Shown: piece by piece, positions 21,996 to 36,064 of the stretch | Position numbering within the stretch: position 1 is the first letter of the stretch | Layout of the letters: every line of letters starts with the position of its first letter | Source of the DNA: Hyaloscypha bicolor E | Taxonomy: Eukaryota; Ascomycota; Leotiomycetes; Helotiales; Hyaloscyphaceae | Direction: 5' to 3' | DNA: 40,097 nucleotides | Assembly (NCBI RefSeq): GCF_002865645.1 | Contig: NW_020194670.1 | Coordinates: 1 to 40,097, forward strand | Program-made: the position numbers and the translations under genes | Notes under the pieces: model-generated | Database searches by the model: none | What the model was told of the DNA's origin: nothing | The model's input: the letters and a program-made list of their open reading frames with translations, nothing else

Positions 21996-22031
21996 GTTAT
22001 ATATAAAAGGCTATAGCCTTTATTATATAAC
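21996..22031. repeat. 36-bp palindrome, copy 3, best preserved, standing alone
   Basis: Sixteen of eighteen pairs match around the centre GGCTATAGCC. Left arm is GTTATATATAAAAGG and right arm CCTTTATTATATAAC. The flanks do not match the ~300-bp element, so the palindrome also exists on its own. Confidence 0.85.
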
Positions 22032-25000
22032 TTTCGAATTTTATTACTTTTTAATATTACTAATTTGCTTTTAGATATAATAAGGCTTTAATTATTAATT
22101 TCTAGTAACTAGATACTATTATTTAAATATCTAATAAAGGATTTAGAAGTCGGATTTCTTAAAATAATATTATAACTAAACCGGAATTACTTTTTTTAAC
22201 TAAATTTTTTGTTTAATAAATATTATTCTAATAATATTAAGTTCTATTACTAATTATTTATTAATATTCTTATTATTTTTAGTATTACTTTCTTATTATA
22301 AATATTCTAATAATTTATTAGTAATAATATATTTAGCTTCTTTAATATACTTGACTTTAAAATTAAATAATTAAATTTATACTAGTTAATAAATAATTAG
22401 AATTCTAAAAAGATTTATAACTATTTTACTTAGCTATATAACAAGTATATTAGTATCTAGTTTAAGAATAAAATAAACTTTATATAGCCAGAATTATACT
22501 TTTTATAAATACTTTACTAGTTCTTAATATTTTCTTTTAATAATATTATATTTCTATTTAGTATTATTTTAGATTTTAGACTTATATTATATAACTTTCT
22601 TTTTTTCTTTATTATTATATTAACTAAGAGTTTTATCTTATTTATCTAGGCTAGTATTTATTACTAATATAATTATTTTCTAATTTTCTAATAAATTATA
22701 ATATAACTTATAAAGTATTAGAATAGTAATAAGCTTTTTTTAAAGAATTTATATAGCTTGCTTTTATTTATTATTCTAGTTCTATATTATATCTTTTCTT
22801 ATTAAGTAATAAATGAATTTAGTAATAATTATAAAGCTTTTAATTTAAATATAATAATAAATAATAATTCTAATAAATATCTTACTTTTAATTATATTAT
22901 TATAATATTCTTATCTTAAAATCTTAGTAATTTCTAAGCTTAAAGAACTTCTTCTAAATACTTTATAAATAAAGCTAATAATAATTATATTATTATAATA
23001 GAACTATAATTTTCCTCTAATATTAGCTCTAGCTTATTTAACTTTATTTAAGATTATATCTAGGTTTTAAAAATACTCAAATACGAAATATTAAATTCCA
23101 GATAAAATAAGCTATTTATTATAGTTTATATAAGGTCTCTTAATTCTAATATTATTAATAAATAATATAGTAATTTTAGGAAATAGATTTTCTAGAATAG
23201 TTATAATAACTTATATAAACTATATAATAGAATTAGTAGCTCTCTAAAATAGTATAATTATTTAATATAAGTTAATTATATCCGGAAAAGAAATTAATTA
23301 AAAAAATATAAATATATCTAATAAATTTCTCTGAGATTTTATTAGTAAATAGAGATAAATTAGTATTTTATAGGATTACTAAATTTATTTTTATAATAGT
23401 ATTAATTAGTTTATAAGTTCTAGTAATTTTTTTTATAACTAAGAATTATAAATTTTAATAAGACTTATTATATTTCTTAAGAATTTTATAATCTAGATAT
23501 TCTAATAGTATTTTTATTATTATTAGTATTAGAGCTTTAAAATATAGGAAATTCTTTTTTTACTAGGCCTTATATTTAATAGTTTTAATTAAAATAAATA
23601 AATTAATATTTTTATAAATATTTCTTATTTCTTTCTAATTAAATATAATTATATTTTCTTAATTAATTATTAATTCTTGAAATATAGCTAATTTCTTTTT
23701 CTAGAGCTAATTACTAATATCTAATTATTTAAGGCATTCTAAAATAAGTTATAAATTTCTTAGAATAGCTAATATTCTTAATAAAAAATAGTTTTTATAT
23801 TTCCTAATATATTTTTATAAGTATTTTTTAGCTTTAAATTTTTTAAATTAGTTTAAATATTTACTAGAGCCTTTTCTAGTTCTATTATTAGTATTTACTA
23901 GTTAAATTTTCTTGTTTTTTGTTTTATATACTTCTATAACTAGAAATAAACTATAATTATTTTCTCTAGTACTCTTTTTATCTAATTTTCGAAATTTATA
24001 ATCTTGCTATTTAGCTTCTTTCTAGTTAGATATAAAGAGTACTTTTTTATCTAGTATTTTAATATGCCTTTCTTAAGCTCTTATATATTTTAGAATTCTT
24101 TCTAGTTTTAGGTTTTATATTTCTTAGCTTTAGAAATATATTTTTTTATTATTAGGAAATATTTTTTTTTTTTTTTTAGAAATATCTTTACTTAATATTC
24201 TTTTTACTTCTTTTCTATTAAATCCGGAACTACTTTTAATAAATCTCTAATTAGAGCCTTTTCTATTTTAGTTTCTCTAAAAATATTATTAATTTCCTAA
24301 ATTCCTAAATTTAAAATAAAAGAATTTATAAAAAATTCCGGTATTTTTTTATTTCTTCTAATATTATTACTAGTTATAATACTAGATTCTATTTTTTCTT
24401 TTTATTTTTAGTTTCCTATTCTATATTACTTAATTTCTTAACTCTAGAAGTTTAATACTTTTAAATTATTACTTTTTTCTATTTCCCGGTATTTTTTAAA
24501 AATAAAATAATTATAATAATATAAATATTCTAGTTATTTTTAGAATTAGTAAATCTTTTATTTTATAAGCTATTACTTCTATATATAATATTTATCTTTA
24601 TTTTTACTAAGAATAATTAATTAAATAAGATCTTTAGAGCTTCTTTAATTAGAAAGAATATATTTTTATATTTTACTTTATTTATAACCTTAGTTCTAAG
24701 CTTTATTATTTCTATAAATTCAAATTTTATTCTAGTAATAATAAATATTTAATAATCTATAATATTATATATTATTTTATTAATATTTCTAGAAATCTTT
24801 TCGAGAAAAATATTAATTTTAGTTCTAGTATTAATTATTTCTTTATATTTAATACTTTCTTAAGGTTCTCGAAACATGAATTAGAAATATAAAAATTATA
24901 TAATATATTTATAAGCTAGTAATATTCGAATATTAATACTATTATTTTTAAATTAAATAATTTTATTAATATTAAATATCTGAACTAGTATTTCTAATTT

Positions 25001-28000
25001 CTTAAATATTTTATTTATTATATAAGTTATAGCTACTAGTTCTATAAATTTCCTAGTATATCTAATTATATTTAATATAATAATATTTCCTATTTATAAA
25101 ATAATAAGATAAGAAGTATTATTTTTAACTTATTAATTCTAAAATATAATAACTAGATCTAGTATTTTTAAGATATTAATAAATATTCTTGTTTTTTTCT
25201 AAGTTTTTAGAAATAAAATAATTATTTTCTTTAGTAATCTTATTAGAATATTATTAATTTTAGGAGTCTTATACTTATTATAATTAAAAATATATTAGGT
25301 TTCTAATTTATTTTATTTATTTCTGGAAATATTAATATTTATATTCTTAGCTAAACTATTTCTTTATTTATTACTTTTTAAAGTAATATTCTTCTGGCCT
25401 CTTATATAAAATAGCTTTTTTTTTTTTTAGCTCGTTTTTAAAAAACCTTTTTAGCTATTTCTACTTTTTTTTCCTTTTACCTTAATAAGAAACCCGTTGT
25501 AATATTAATAGAAATATTATTTATAGCTAAATTTTAGTATTATTTATTAATTCTAGAACTTAAAATATTAGTAATTCTAATATAATTTTCTCTAAAATAA
25601 AACAACTATTTAGATTTCCTAAATATAACTTATTTGCTTTTATATATAAATCCTAATTAGCTAGTTTCTTTTTCTCTTTCTTGCCTAGTAAATTAAGTAT
25701 TTCCTATTAATCTCTAGATATTTTTAGATTAAGTATTTAAATTATAATTAAATTTTCTTTCTCGAATTTAGGAAATAATTTAGTTAAATTACTAATACTT
25801 ACTAATAAAAAAAAAGGAAATACTTTCTTATCTAGACTTAAATAGCTCTTTATATTATCTTTTATTAAATTAGTAAGTATATCTATAATTTATAATCTCT
25901 TTTATTAGTAAGTAATAAAACTAAGAAATATAAATATATTCTAAATTAATATTATTATTCTTATTTCTATTATAATATCTATAGTAAATTTATTTTCTTA
26001 ATTCTAGATTTATATTATAAGCTATATTAACTTAAATAATATTCTCTAATTATACTTAAGACTAACTTTCTCTAAAATATAATTATCTAGATTCTTTATC
26101 TAATCTAGCTTAATTATTATAGCTATTATAATATTCTTTATATTCTTTATTATAATTTCTAATATTTTTTTTTAAAAACCCGAATTATATTTACTAGGCT
26201 ATTAATACTATTATACTAGCTATATCTATTATAATTAATTAATTAGATTATATAAATAAGTTATAGATATTTTCCCGAATTATAATAATAGCTATATTAA
26301 GTTATTTCTATAGATTCTCTTGAGTTATAATAGTAATAAATAGTTTTTCTAAACTTCTTACTAGCTAGTTAATATTATTTCTCTTGGGTTTACTACTTTT
26401 AGTAAGTTTTATATAACTAGTTATAAGCTAGGTTCTTTTTTTATTTATATTTATAATAGCTTTAGGAAATATAATAAAAGAAACTAGTAAAAAATAATTA
26501 TTTTCTAGCTTAGAAACTATATTATAGATTACTATATTTAAGTATTTTCATTTAAGTCTAAATATATCTGGGTTATTAATAATATTAAAATAGTATTTCT
26601 TTTTTTTATACTAATAGAATATTATTACTTTCTTATATATTTTATTATATTTATAAATAGAAACGTTTATAGATTTAAAGTTTATATTTTTAAGAATATA
26701 ATTTCTTACTAAAATAAATAATTCTCTTATAAATTCTCGGTACTAAGTAATTTTATCTATTTCTTTTTTCTTTAGTAATTTCTTTAATATTTTACTAAAT
26801 ATATTAATATAAAACTTAGAAAAGATTTCTTTATTTTAAGCTTATATAATAATTTAATTAAGAAAGTTATAGCTAATTTTAAATATTTCCTAATTATATT
26901 CTCGGAATTTCTTTAATAAGACTTTAAAAAACTTGTTTTTCTAGTAATTTACTAAATTATTAATATAATACTCCGGTATAGCTTTAATCTAATTCTTATA
27001 AATAAGAGAAATACAATAAATAATTCTTTTTCTTTTAGTATTATTAGAAATATAATAGTTCTTATATATATTTATATATTATTTTAAGAATATAAAAATA
27101 TTACTTTCCTAAAATTATAGTATTTTAAAAGCTTTTATAAATAGCAGATTTAAATCCGGTACTAGTATATATTTATTTTTAGTTATATTAATTTTAATAA
27201 TTTCTTTTATAGCTAATTATAGAGTTTCTATATCTGAGACTTTTACTAATAAGGTTTCTAAAGAGCTAATTTCTTATTTAAATATATTTTTTAATTTAGG
27301 AACTAGAATTAATAAAAAATCAATTAATAATAATAAATATAATTAAGATTCGAGTTTTAGTATTAATAGTAATAAGGTAATAGCTTTTTTAGTTTAATAT
27401 TTATAGTATTTTTTCTTGATTTTATTAAACTAGATATATTTATTAATATTATTAAAAATAATAATAAAAATAATAAATATAATTTTACTAATTTCTCTAA
27501 CTTTTCTAAATTCTCTTTTTTTTTTTACTTAATATTCTTTTCTTTCTCTAAAAGCTTTTCTAGTTTATTTATATAATTTCTTATTTCTAATTGCTTTTTA
27601 ATTCTTATTTCCGATTTCTATTTATAATTTTATTTAAAATTAAGAACATTTCCTTTTTTATTAAAACTAATACTATTTTTATTCTAGTCTTTATTATAAC
27701 TAAAAACAATATATAAATTAATAATATAACTTTATTTCCGAGTATTAAAATTAGCTTCTAACTAAGATCTAACTTATATTATCTTAGTATAATTTTTCTT
27801 ATTCTATTTCTTTTATAATTAGTTTCTATTTTTATTATTCTTATATATTATACTAGTAATTATATCTTATAGCTAATTTATATCTGAATTATTAGATATA
27901 TTAGATATTAATATAAGATACTAAAATTAATACTTATATATTCTTAATATTTTGGCTTTAGGCTTAAGATATTATAATAGTTTTTTTTTTAATTTACTAA

Positions 28001-28103
28001 GCTAATAATCTGCTTTATAAATACTTCTTAGAACTTTATAAAAGTATTATCTTAATTATAAAGTTTCTATTTTCTTTATATTACTTATTATAAAATATAT
28101 AAG
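22032..28103. other. AT-rich RIP desert, second part
   Basis: Continuation of the preceding block. Pyrimidine-rich top-strand runs are frequent. No gene, RNA or internal repeat that I can support. Confidence 0.65.
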
Positions 28104-28400
28104 AAAGAAATTATAATAAAACTAAAACTTATATAAAGTATACTAGAATATAAAACGTAATTTAATAATAAAATAATAAATTAAAAGTATAAATAATAAA
28201 ATATAAATAATATATAATATATAAAAGCTTAATTAATTAAATATTTATAAAGAATTATTTTCTAAATTTATAGAAAAACTAGCTTTTTTATATAATTTCT
28301 ATAAGTTATATATAAAAAGCTATAGCCTTTATTATATAACCTAAATTTTAAAACCGCTAAAATAATATAATTTTTAATAAGTATAGCCTATTATATTACA
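28104..28400. mobile_element. ~300-bp dispersed element, copy C, least mutated
   Basis: Third copy of the element. It keeps words that RIP has changed elsewhere (AAAACCGCTAA, GTATAGCCTATTATATTACA). On the minus strand it begins TGTAATATAATAGG, a possible TG-type LTR end. Confidence 0.65.
28305..28340. repeat. 36-bp palindrome, copy 4 (inside element C)
   Basis: GTTATATATAAAAAGC start and GCCTTTATTATATAAC end; well preserved. Confidence 0.85.
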
Positions 28401-28869
28401 TTATATAATATTAAAACTTCTTTATTTTTAGTTTTTTTTATTATATAATTATAAGAATATAAGTTTCTATTTTAGATAAATAAAAATAATAAAATACTAG
28501 TATAAATTAGTTAAATAATAATATATATAATATATAAAGCTAAGGCTATATAATAAATATAAGTAAATATAATTATTTTTTAATTTTCTTTTCTTTTATA
28601 TATAAATTTAATAATTTTATTTCTTTTTTATTTAATTTTAAGCCTAGTAATTTCTATAATTATTATAATAGTTATAGAGGTTCTAGTATATATTTTAATT
28701 TATAATTTCTTTTTTTTTATTTTCTAATTTTCGATTTTTTTTATTACTTTTTTTAAAACTAATAATACTTATATTATAGTAATAATAATTAAGGTATTAT
28801 TATAAATATTTTATATAATTTTAAATACTTTAAGTAATACTTTTAGTAAGTATTTTAAATAATATTTTA
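28401..28869. other. AT-rich RIP-like sequence, no gene seen
   Basis: Spacer between element C and the tandem array; nothing recognised. Confidence 0.6.
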
Positions 28870-29390
28870 GATATAATTTAGTATTAAAAAAAATATTTCC
28901 TTATATTCTAGATATATTTAGTATTAAAAAAAATATATATTTACTAGTATTTTAGGTACGATTTATATAATATAATAAAGAAAAAAAGAAAATATATTTC
29001 CTTATATTTTATATATAATTTAATATTAAAAAAAGTATTTTTTTATATTTTAAATATATTTAATATTAATAAATATCTTCTTATATTTTAGGTATATTTA
29101 GTATTAAAAAAGAAAATATTTACTAGTATTTTAAATATAATTTATATAATATAATAAAAAAAATATTTCCTTATATTCTAGATATATTTAGTATTAAAGA
29201 AAATATTTTCTTATATTTTAAATATATTTAGTATTATAAAAAGAATATATTTACTAGTATTTTAAATATAATTTATATAATATAATAAAGAAAAAAAAAG
29301 AATATATAAATATTTTAAATATAATTTATATAATTTTAAATATAATAAAATAAAGTATTTATTAGTATTTTAAGTAATAAATTAAGTATA
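28870..29390. repeat. Degenerate compound tandem array
   Basis: Alternating modules recur: TTCCTTATATTCTAGATATA plus TTTAGTATTAAAAAAAATAT, and TTTACTAGTATTTTAAATAT plus AATTTATATAATATAATAAA. I count at least six occurrences of the first type and four of the second, in irregular order. The array probably grew by unequal exchange. Confidence 0.75.
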
Positions 29391-29530
29391 GAAATATAAT
29401 AGCTTAAAGTCAAATATATATAAGATAAAATATATAAATTTTTAATTATTATATTATTTTATAAATAATTTTAGATTTTTATTTTAGAAATATATTTAAG
29501 AAATAAATACTTATAAATAAGAAAAGTATA
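29391..29530. other. Short AT-rich spacer
   Basis: Nothing recognised between the compound array and repeat R2. Confidence 0.5.
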
Positions 29531-29728
29531 TAATAGGGATTTTACTTTTATTAGTTATATAATATAATTATATAATCTTTAGATATTTATAATTTATAAT
29601 TTATTTATATATTATTTATTTTTTATTTTTAATTTAGAAATTAATTAATCTTTATTTCTTAATTTTAGTTCTTATATATTATGATTCTATATTATAAAAG
29701 CGTATTCTATATTTTATATTTCTATTAT
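29531..29728. repeat. Dispersed repeat R2, copy 2
   Basis: Aligns with 14218-14435, same orientation, transitions and small indels between them. Confidence 0.75.
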
Positions 29729-29989
29729 AATATAATAATATTTTATTAAATAAATAAATAATTATTTAAGTTTATATTTTAGTAATAATTATTATTATTT
29801 CTTAATTATAGAAATAGCTATATTGTAAATTTTCTAGTTATATATATAATTTAACTAATAAACTAATTCTTATTAAGTTTAATAGATTTAAAAATTATAT
29901 ATTAATATTATAATACTATAATTTTTATTTTATATATATTACTAGTAAACTAATATTAATATATAGCTTTTAAAAATAAAAAGATTTAA

Positions 29990-30933
29990 TAATATTATTT
30001 TTTATTTAATTTCTATAAAGCAGTTTTATATAATAAATATTAAAATTAATATATTTAAATCTAAATATATTTCTGAATTTTATAATAAAACTAAAAATAA
30101 TATAAATATAATTTCTTTTATAATTTATATTATTTTATTAAAATATAATAAAAAATACCTTTATAAGAATTCTAATATAATAGTATTTTTATAAAATAAT
30201 AACTTATATAAGAATTTCTATTAAATTAAAATTATTAGCTTTCTAAAAAAAAATATATATTTAAGATTATTTTTAGATTTCAAATATTAAAAAAAAAAAA
30301 AAATTTAATTTTCGATTTATTAATAAGATTTAGAATAAAAAAATAAAAAAAAAGCTTAAGAAATTAAAACTAGTTATTTAAACTTATAATAATAATTAGA
30401 AATATATAATATTAATATAATTACTTATTATTTAATATATTAGCTAAAGAATTAATTTTAGTATTATTATTATAATATCTTATAAATTTTTATTTAATTA
30501 TAATTTTTATATTAATTTATTTTATAATTTTATTAATAAGCTAAATCTAAAAAATATTTTTATTTTAAAAGTTATAAAACTATTATATAATATATTAAAA
30601 ATTAGAAATTATTAGTTTAAAACTTATTATTTTTATTACATTAATAATCTTTTTATAAAATAATTAATTTATAATTCTTGCCTTTTTTATAATAAATAAT
30701 TCTTTAGATTTATTAACTTTTAAACTAATAATACTTTATTTATTAAAACTAATAATTTTATAAAAATAAAATAATTTAAGTTTTAAGAAACTAAGTTCTT
30801 AATTAAAAATTATAAATACTTTACTTTTAATTATAAATACTTTACTTTTAATTATAATTTCAAGTTTAATAAAAGTATTATTTATATAAATATTACTAGA
30901 ATTACTTTTATATAGAAATATTAATATAAGAAC
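29990..30933 (+). repeat. Element E, diverged partial copy 1
   Basis: It aligns with 35041-36022 and with its duplicate at 36876-37857. Landmarks are TATAAAG at the left, TTTTTAGATTT, AATATATAATATTAATATAATTACTTATTATTTAATATATTAG (paraphrased pattern near 30400-30445) and TATAATTTCAAGTTTAATAAA near 30850. It is more A/T-mutated than the others: G and C of copies 2 and 3 are A and T here. No intact frame remains. Confidence 0.7.
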
Positions 30934-30937
30934 TTTT

Positions 30938-31215
30938 AAATTTATTAATATAATTATAAAATACGAAATATAAGTAATAAAATATAAGTAATAGAATATA
31001 GGATACGAGATATAATTATATAACTTTATATCTTATTAGTAACTTAACTAATAAATTTAGGAATTATATATTAATATTATAATATTATAATTCTTATTTC
31101 TAAATAATAACTTTACTAATCTTATATAAATAATACTTCTATATCTATATAATAATACTATATATTTCTAATAAACTAATACTAATTAGTTAGTACTTAT
31201 AAATTAGATAATAAG
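30938..31215 (+). repeat. Dispersed repeat S, forward copy
   Basis: It aligns with 38850-39128 and with the complement of 3845-4150. It directly follows element E copy 1, just as S follows the E-derived sequence near 38.8 kb, so S may be the 3' part of the same element. Confidence 0.7.
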
Positions 31216-31480
31216 AAAAATTATATTATATTTATTTAAGATTTAGTTTCTTAGAAATAAAGCTATTATTTTATATTAAAGAAAAAATAATTATTAATTA
31301 CTTTTATTTATAATTTAGTTTTATAAAAAGGAAAAAATACTTAATCTTACTAAGGCCTAACTAAGCTATATTAAAAAAGAGAAATAATAATTACCTTTAT
31401 TTATAATTCGATTTTATAAAAAGAAAAAATACTAATTTTTATTAATTATTAAATAATTAATTATTTAATTATCTAATTAT

Positions 31481-31600
31481 TTTATAAAACTATTTTTTTA
31501 TAAAACTATTTTTTTATAAAACTATTTTTTTATAAAATTTTTTTTATAAAACTATTTTTTTATAAAACTATTTTTTTATAAAACTATTTTTTTATAAAAA
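31481..31600. repeat. 16-bp tandem microsatellite
   Basis: About seven copies of ATAAAACTATTTTTTT head to tail, one of them shortened. The copies are nearly identical, so this array has expanded after the main mutation period. Confidence 0.9.
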
Positions 31601-34229
31601 ATTATTTTCTTTATAATTACCTAAATATCTAGGGCTTTTAAGTTTTAAAACTATTAAGTTTTTCCGGAATTTTAATATTTTACTTTTTAAATTTCATTTC
31701 CTAAATTTCTTATTATAAATAAAATTTTATCTTAAATATAATAATTTTTATTTATTTATTTTATAAACTATTCTTCTTTTTATAAATCTATTCTTTTTAT
31801 AAATTACTATATCTTAAACTAAATATAAGCTTACGAAATATATAATAATAGAACTTATTATAATAAATAATTCTTTTATTAAATTTATCTAATTTAATTA
31901 TTTTATATTTATAAAAACTAATAATTTTAAGGAAATAATAATAAAATAAAGATATGAAATTAATCTAGATATTATTATAATATATAAGATATCTAAGTTC
32001 TTAAATACTAAGCTATTTTAATATATTTTCTATAAAATAATTAATAATAATTTTTAGAAGCTATTTAGATATAACTTTAATAAGCTTAAACTCCCGGAAA
32101 TATTATACTTATATAAGGTTTTTTAATATAATAATATATATATATAATAAAATATTAGTATTTTTATTATTATAATTACTTTACTTTCTATTATTAAGAA
32201 AAATATATAATATATCTAGATAAATAAAAATCTAATAATAATTAGACTAAATCTTATTAAAAAACTAATTTTATTAGGCTTTATTACTTTTACTAAAAAT
32301 AAATATCTAGAATTTATTATTTTTAATATTCCTATATTATTATTATTTCCTTTATTATTATATTTTATATTTTTATTAGATTTATATACTAATATAAAAG
32401 CTTTAAAAATAAATAATATATTTCTATTAGTTCTATTATTTCTATTAGCTTTATTACTATTATTATAACTATATTCGAATACTTCCTAAATATTTTTAAT
32501 TATAAAACTTATTAGGGAAATTACTAAGATTTATATTAAAGAATAAAAATATAATAGATTTAATAATAATTTTAATTATAAACTTATTATTTTCCTTAAT
32601 ATTTACTAATATATAAAGCTTTTATAAGAATTACTAATATAAGCTTTTCTTATTATATTAAAGAAACTAGCTTAAAACTATTACTATAGTAACTAGCTTT
32701 TTTAATATATATATAAAAAGGCTTATATTAATATTTATAGCTTTTTTAAAGTTTTTAGATTTAAATATCGAAATTTAGATAAGTAAAATACTATTATATT
32801 AGCTTTTATAATAATTAAATTTCCGGAAAAAATAATATTTAAGACTATTTAATTACTAATTAATAAACTATATTAATTATAATACGGTTTTATATTTAAT
32901 TTATAAAATACTAAATTTTTTTATAATAAAATTATTACTTTTTATTAAGGCTCCCGGATATATAAATATATAATCTCAGACTCTTTTATAAATTTTGGCT
33001 AGCTTATTAATAAATTTTAATTATTTATTATTATATATAAGAATAAATAATAAGCTAATTCTAAAACTTTCTTTACTAATTAATAATATTATTCTTAAAA
33101 CTTTTTAAGCTATTATTTCTTTAGAAATTATTAATATAGACCTAGCTATAACTTTAGAACCCGAAATAATTACTTTAAGTCCTATAATTATAATAATTAT
33201 ACTTTGAAATTATATTTTATATATAAGAAACCCAAATATTATTTATAAAAATATATATTAGAAAAATAAGAAATTAAGAAGGCTTAATTTAGAAATAGAA
33301 ATATTTATTAATTTAGATCCCGAAATACTTATAACTTTAATAAATACTTTAGTAATACTTATATATAATATATTACTAAAGCTAAAGATAAAGAAAATAA
33401 TAAGAATAATAAGAATAAACTAGTAAATAATACTTTTAAGGCCTTATTAATAGAAATAAATAAAGAAAAGAAATATTATCTAAATTCCTACTTTATTTTA
33501 GTTAAAAGCTTTTTAGCTATTTTTATTATTTTTATTTTATTAATAATTATAGCTAATATTCTTATAAATAATCTTATTTCTCTTTTTTTTTTATATTAAA
33601 TAATAAGCAAAAACTATATTTTAAAGCCTATTAAATTCTTAATAAAAGATATCTAAACTTTTATAATTAATAATATATTAAGATATAATACTTATTACTT
33701 TTATAGAATTATAATTAATACTAGAGTCTTTAGATATTTAATTACTAGTTCTAACTAATTTCAAGTTCTTTAGTAAACTAATAATAATATTAAACTTAAT
33801 AAAATTACTAAAAATTAAATTAATATCTAGTTTAGTATTAAATCTATATCTTTTATTAGATTTATAATAATAAATATACTAATTAGGTAAATATAATTCT
33901 ATATTATATTTTTAAAAACTTTATTTTTATTTAGTTTAGCTAATATAAATAAGCTAGAGATTTATTTTAATAATCTTACTAATTATTTTATTATTTTTAT
34001 TAGAAAATATATATTTATAATATAATATTTTAAATACCTTTTTTTATTTTAGAATATTATATTATAAGGCTTTATTTCCGAATTCTTTATTTATAATTCC
34101 TGCTTTTTTATAGAAATTAAATTATAATATTTATATTATTATTTTAGTTATTTATTTATTAGTAAACTCTAAAATATACTAGAATAAATAAGCTATAATA
34201 TTAATATAAAAGCCCTTAAATATCTTATG
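31601..34229. other. AT-rich RIP-like sequence, no gene recognised
   Basis: Top-strand frames contain moderately open runs (for example around 33121-33420, with Leu/Ile/Glu/Lys-rich translations), but stops interrupt all of them within a few dozen codons. It may be the upstream part of element E, whose later parts are repeated further right. I cannot name the encoded protein. Confidence 0.55.
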
Positions 34230-36064
34230 AAATATTATAAATAATACTAGAAATATAGCTAATTATTTAAATAATTTAAATTTAATCTAAGAAATAATAT
34301 TAGCTTTAATTATTTTATTATTATTAATATTTTTTATATTTTTAGTAAGCCTATACTTTATATTATTAATAAAGGCACTCGATATTAAGCCGGCTAATAG
34401 CTCTAGAATATTTATATAATATATACCTAAAATATATTTAAATAATACTAGATTAATAATTATTTAGGCTTTTCTAATTAGATTATAATAAATACTAGAA
34501 AGTAGTTTATTAGTAAGAAGTTTATTTAGCTTATAAATACTATAGAAACTAAGATTAAGATTATTTCTATAAAAGCTTATAACTTTATTAGAATTATAGA
34601 ATACTATTATAACCTAATCTAATATATATATCTTATTATTATAGCTAAAATTAATAGAATTAATAAAAATACTATATTTTAAATAGCTTTTAAGGCTATT
34701 AATAATTCTATAGAACCTAATAGTATTATCTTAATTTTTTTAGTTTATAGTACTTTATCTTAAATAATTAAATATAATATTTTATTATTTACTATATTAT
34801 AGTAATTAATAATACTTAAGAAAATAATAATAGAAATTTAGAATCTTTAAACTAGATATTAAATTATAAATACTTTAAATACTCGAAATAGTTCTAGGAT
34901 TATTAATATTTCTAAATTATTTCTAAATTCAAATATTTTTATTAAATATAAAGAAAATACTAGTTAATCTAATAATTAAAATAGATTATATAAGCTAGTA
35001 GCTATTAATAAAAAGAACTATATACTAGCTCTATTATATAATAATACTACTTTTTATTTAATTTTTATAAAGCTCTTTTATATAGGAAATATTAAGGTTA
35101 TTACTAATAGCCCTAAATTTAAACCTATTCTTAAATCTAATAATAAAGCTAAAAATAATATAAATATAATTCTTTTTATTATTTCTATTATTTCACTAAA
35201 ATATAATAGAAAATACTTTTATAAGACCTCGAATATTATAATATTTTTATAAAATAATAAACTATATAAGAATTCTTATTAAGTTAAAGTTACTAGTTTT
35301 TTAGAAAAAAATATATTTGAGATTATTTTTAGATTTTAGATACTAAAAGAAATATATATTTTTAATTCTCGGTTTATTAATAAAATTAAGAATAAGAATA
35401 TAAAAAGAAAGCTTAAAAAGTCGAGATTTAGTATTTAGGCTTATAATAATAATAAGAAATATATAATATTAATATAATTACTTATTATTTAATATATTAG
35501 CTAGAGAATTATTCTTAATATTATTACTATAATAATAAATATTATAAAGCTATATTTATATAATATCTTATAAGCTTATATCTAATTAATAATTTTATTT
35601 AATTATAATTTTTATATTAACTTATTTTATAAATTTACTAAAAAGCTAAATCTAAATAATAATTTAGTTCTAAAAATTATAAAACTATTATATAATATAC
35701 TAGAAGCTAGAAACTATTAGTTTAAAACTTATTATTTCTATTATATTAATAAGCTTTCTATAAAATAATTAATTTATAATTCTTGCTTTTTTTATAATAA
35801 ATAACTTTTCGGAATTATTAGCCTTTAAACTAATAATATTCTATTTATTAGAACTAATAATTTTATAAAAGTAAAGTAACTAAAGCTTTATAAAGCTAAG
35901 TTCTTAGCTAAGAAATATAAATATCTTATTACTAATTATAATTTCAAGTTTAATAAAGATATTATTTATATAAATATTACTAGAATTACTTTTATATAGG
36001 AATACTAGTATAAAAACCTCTAAACTATTTCTATAAAAAATATTACTATTATAAGTAATAGAAA
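34230..36064 (+). repeat. 1,835-bp tandem duplication, left unit
   Basis: It matches 36065-37899 at a constant offset of 1835 from end to end. In the stretches that I compared base by base (34261-34920 against its partner, and both ends) there is no substitution or indel. The unit itself is fully RIP-degraded, with CpA almost gone. Forward-strand translation looks like a former polyprotein with stops at former Gln codons. Confidence 0.9.

Noticed and set aside
31481..31600. CRISPR-like array
   Set aside because: The units are directly abutting 16-mers without spacers; it is a microsatellite.
34230..36064. Assignment to a specific retrotransposon family
   Set aside because: The translation looks polyprotein-like, but no catalytic motif survives, so a family name would be a guess.
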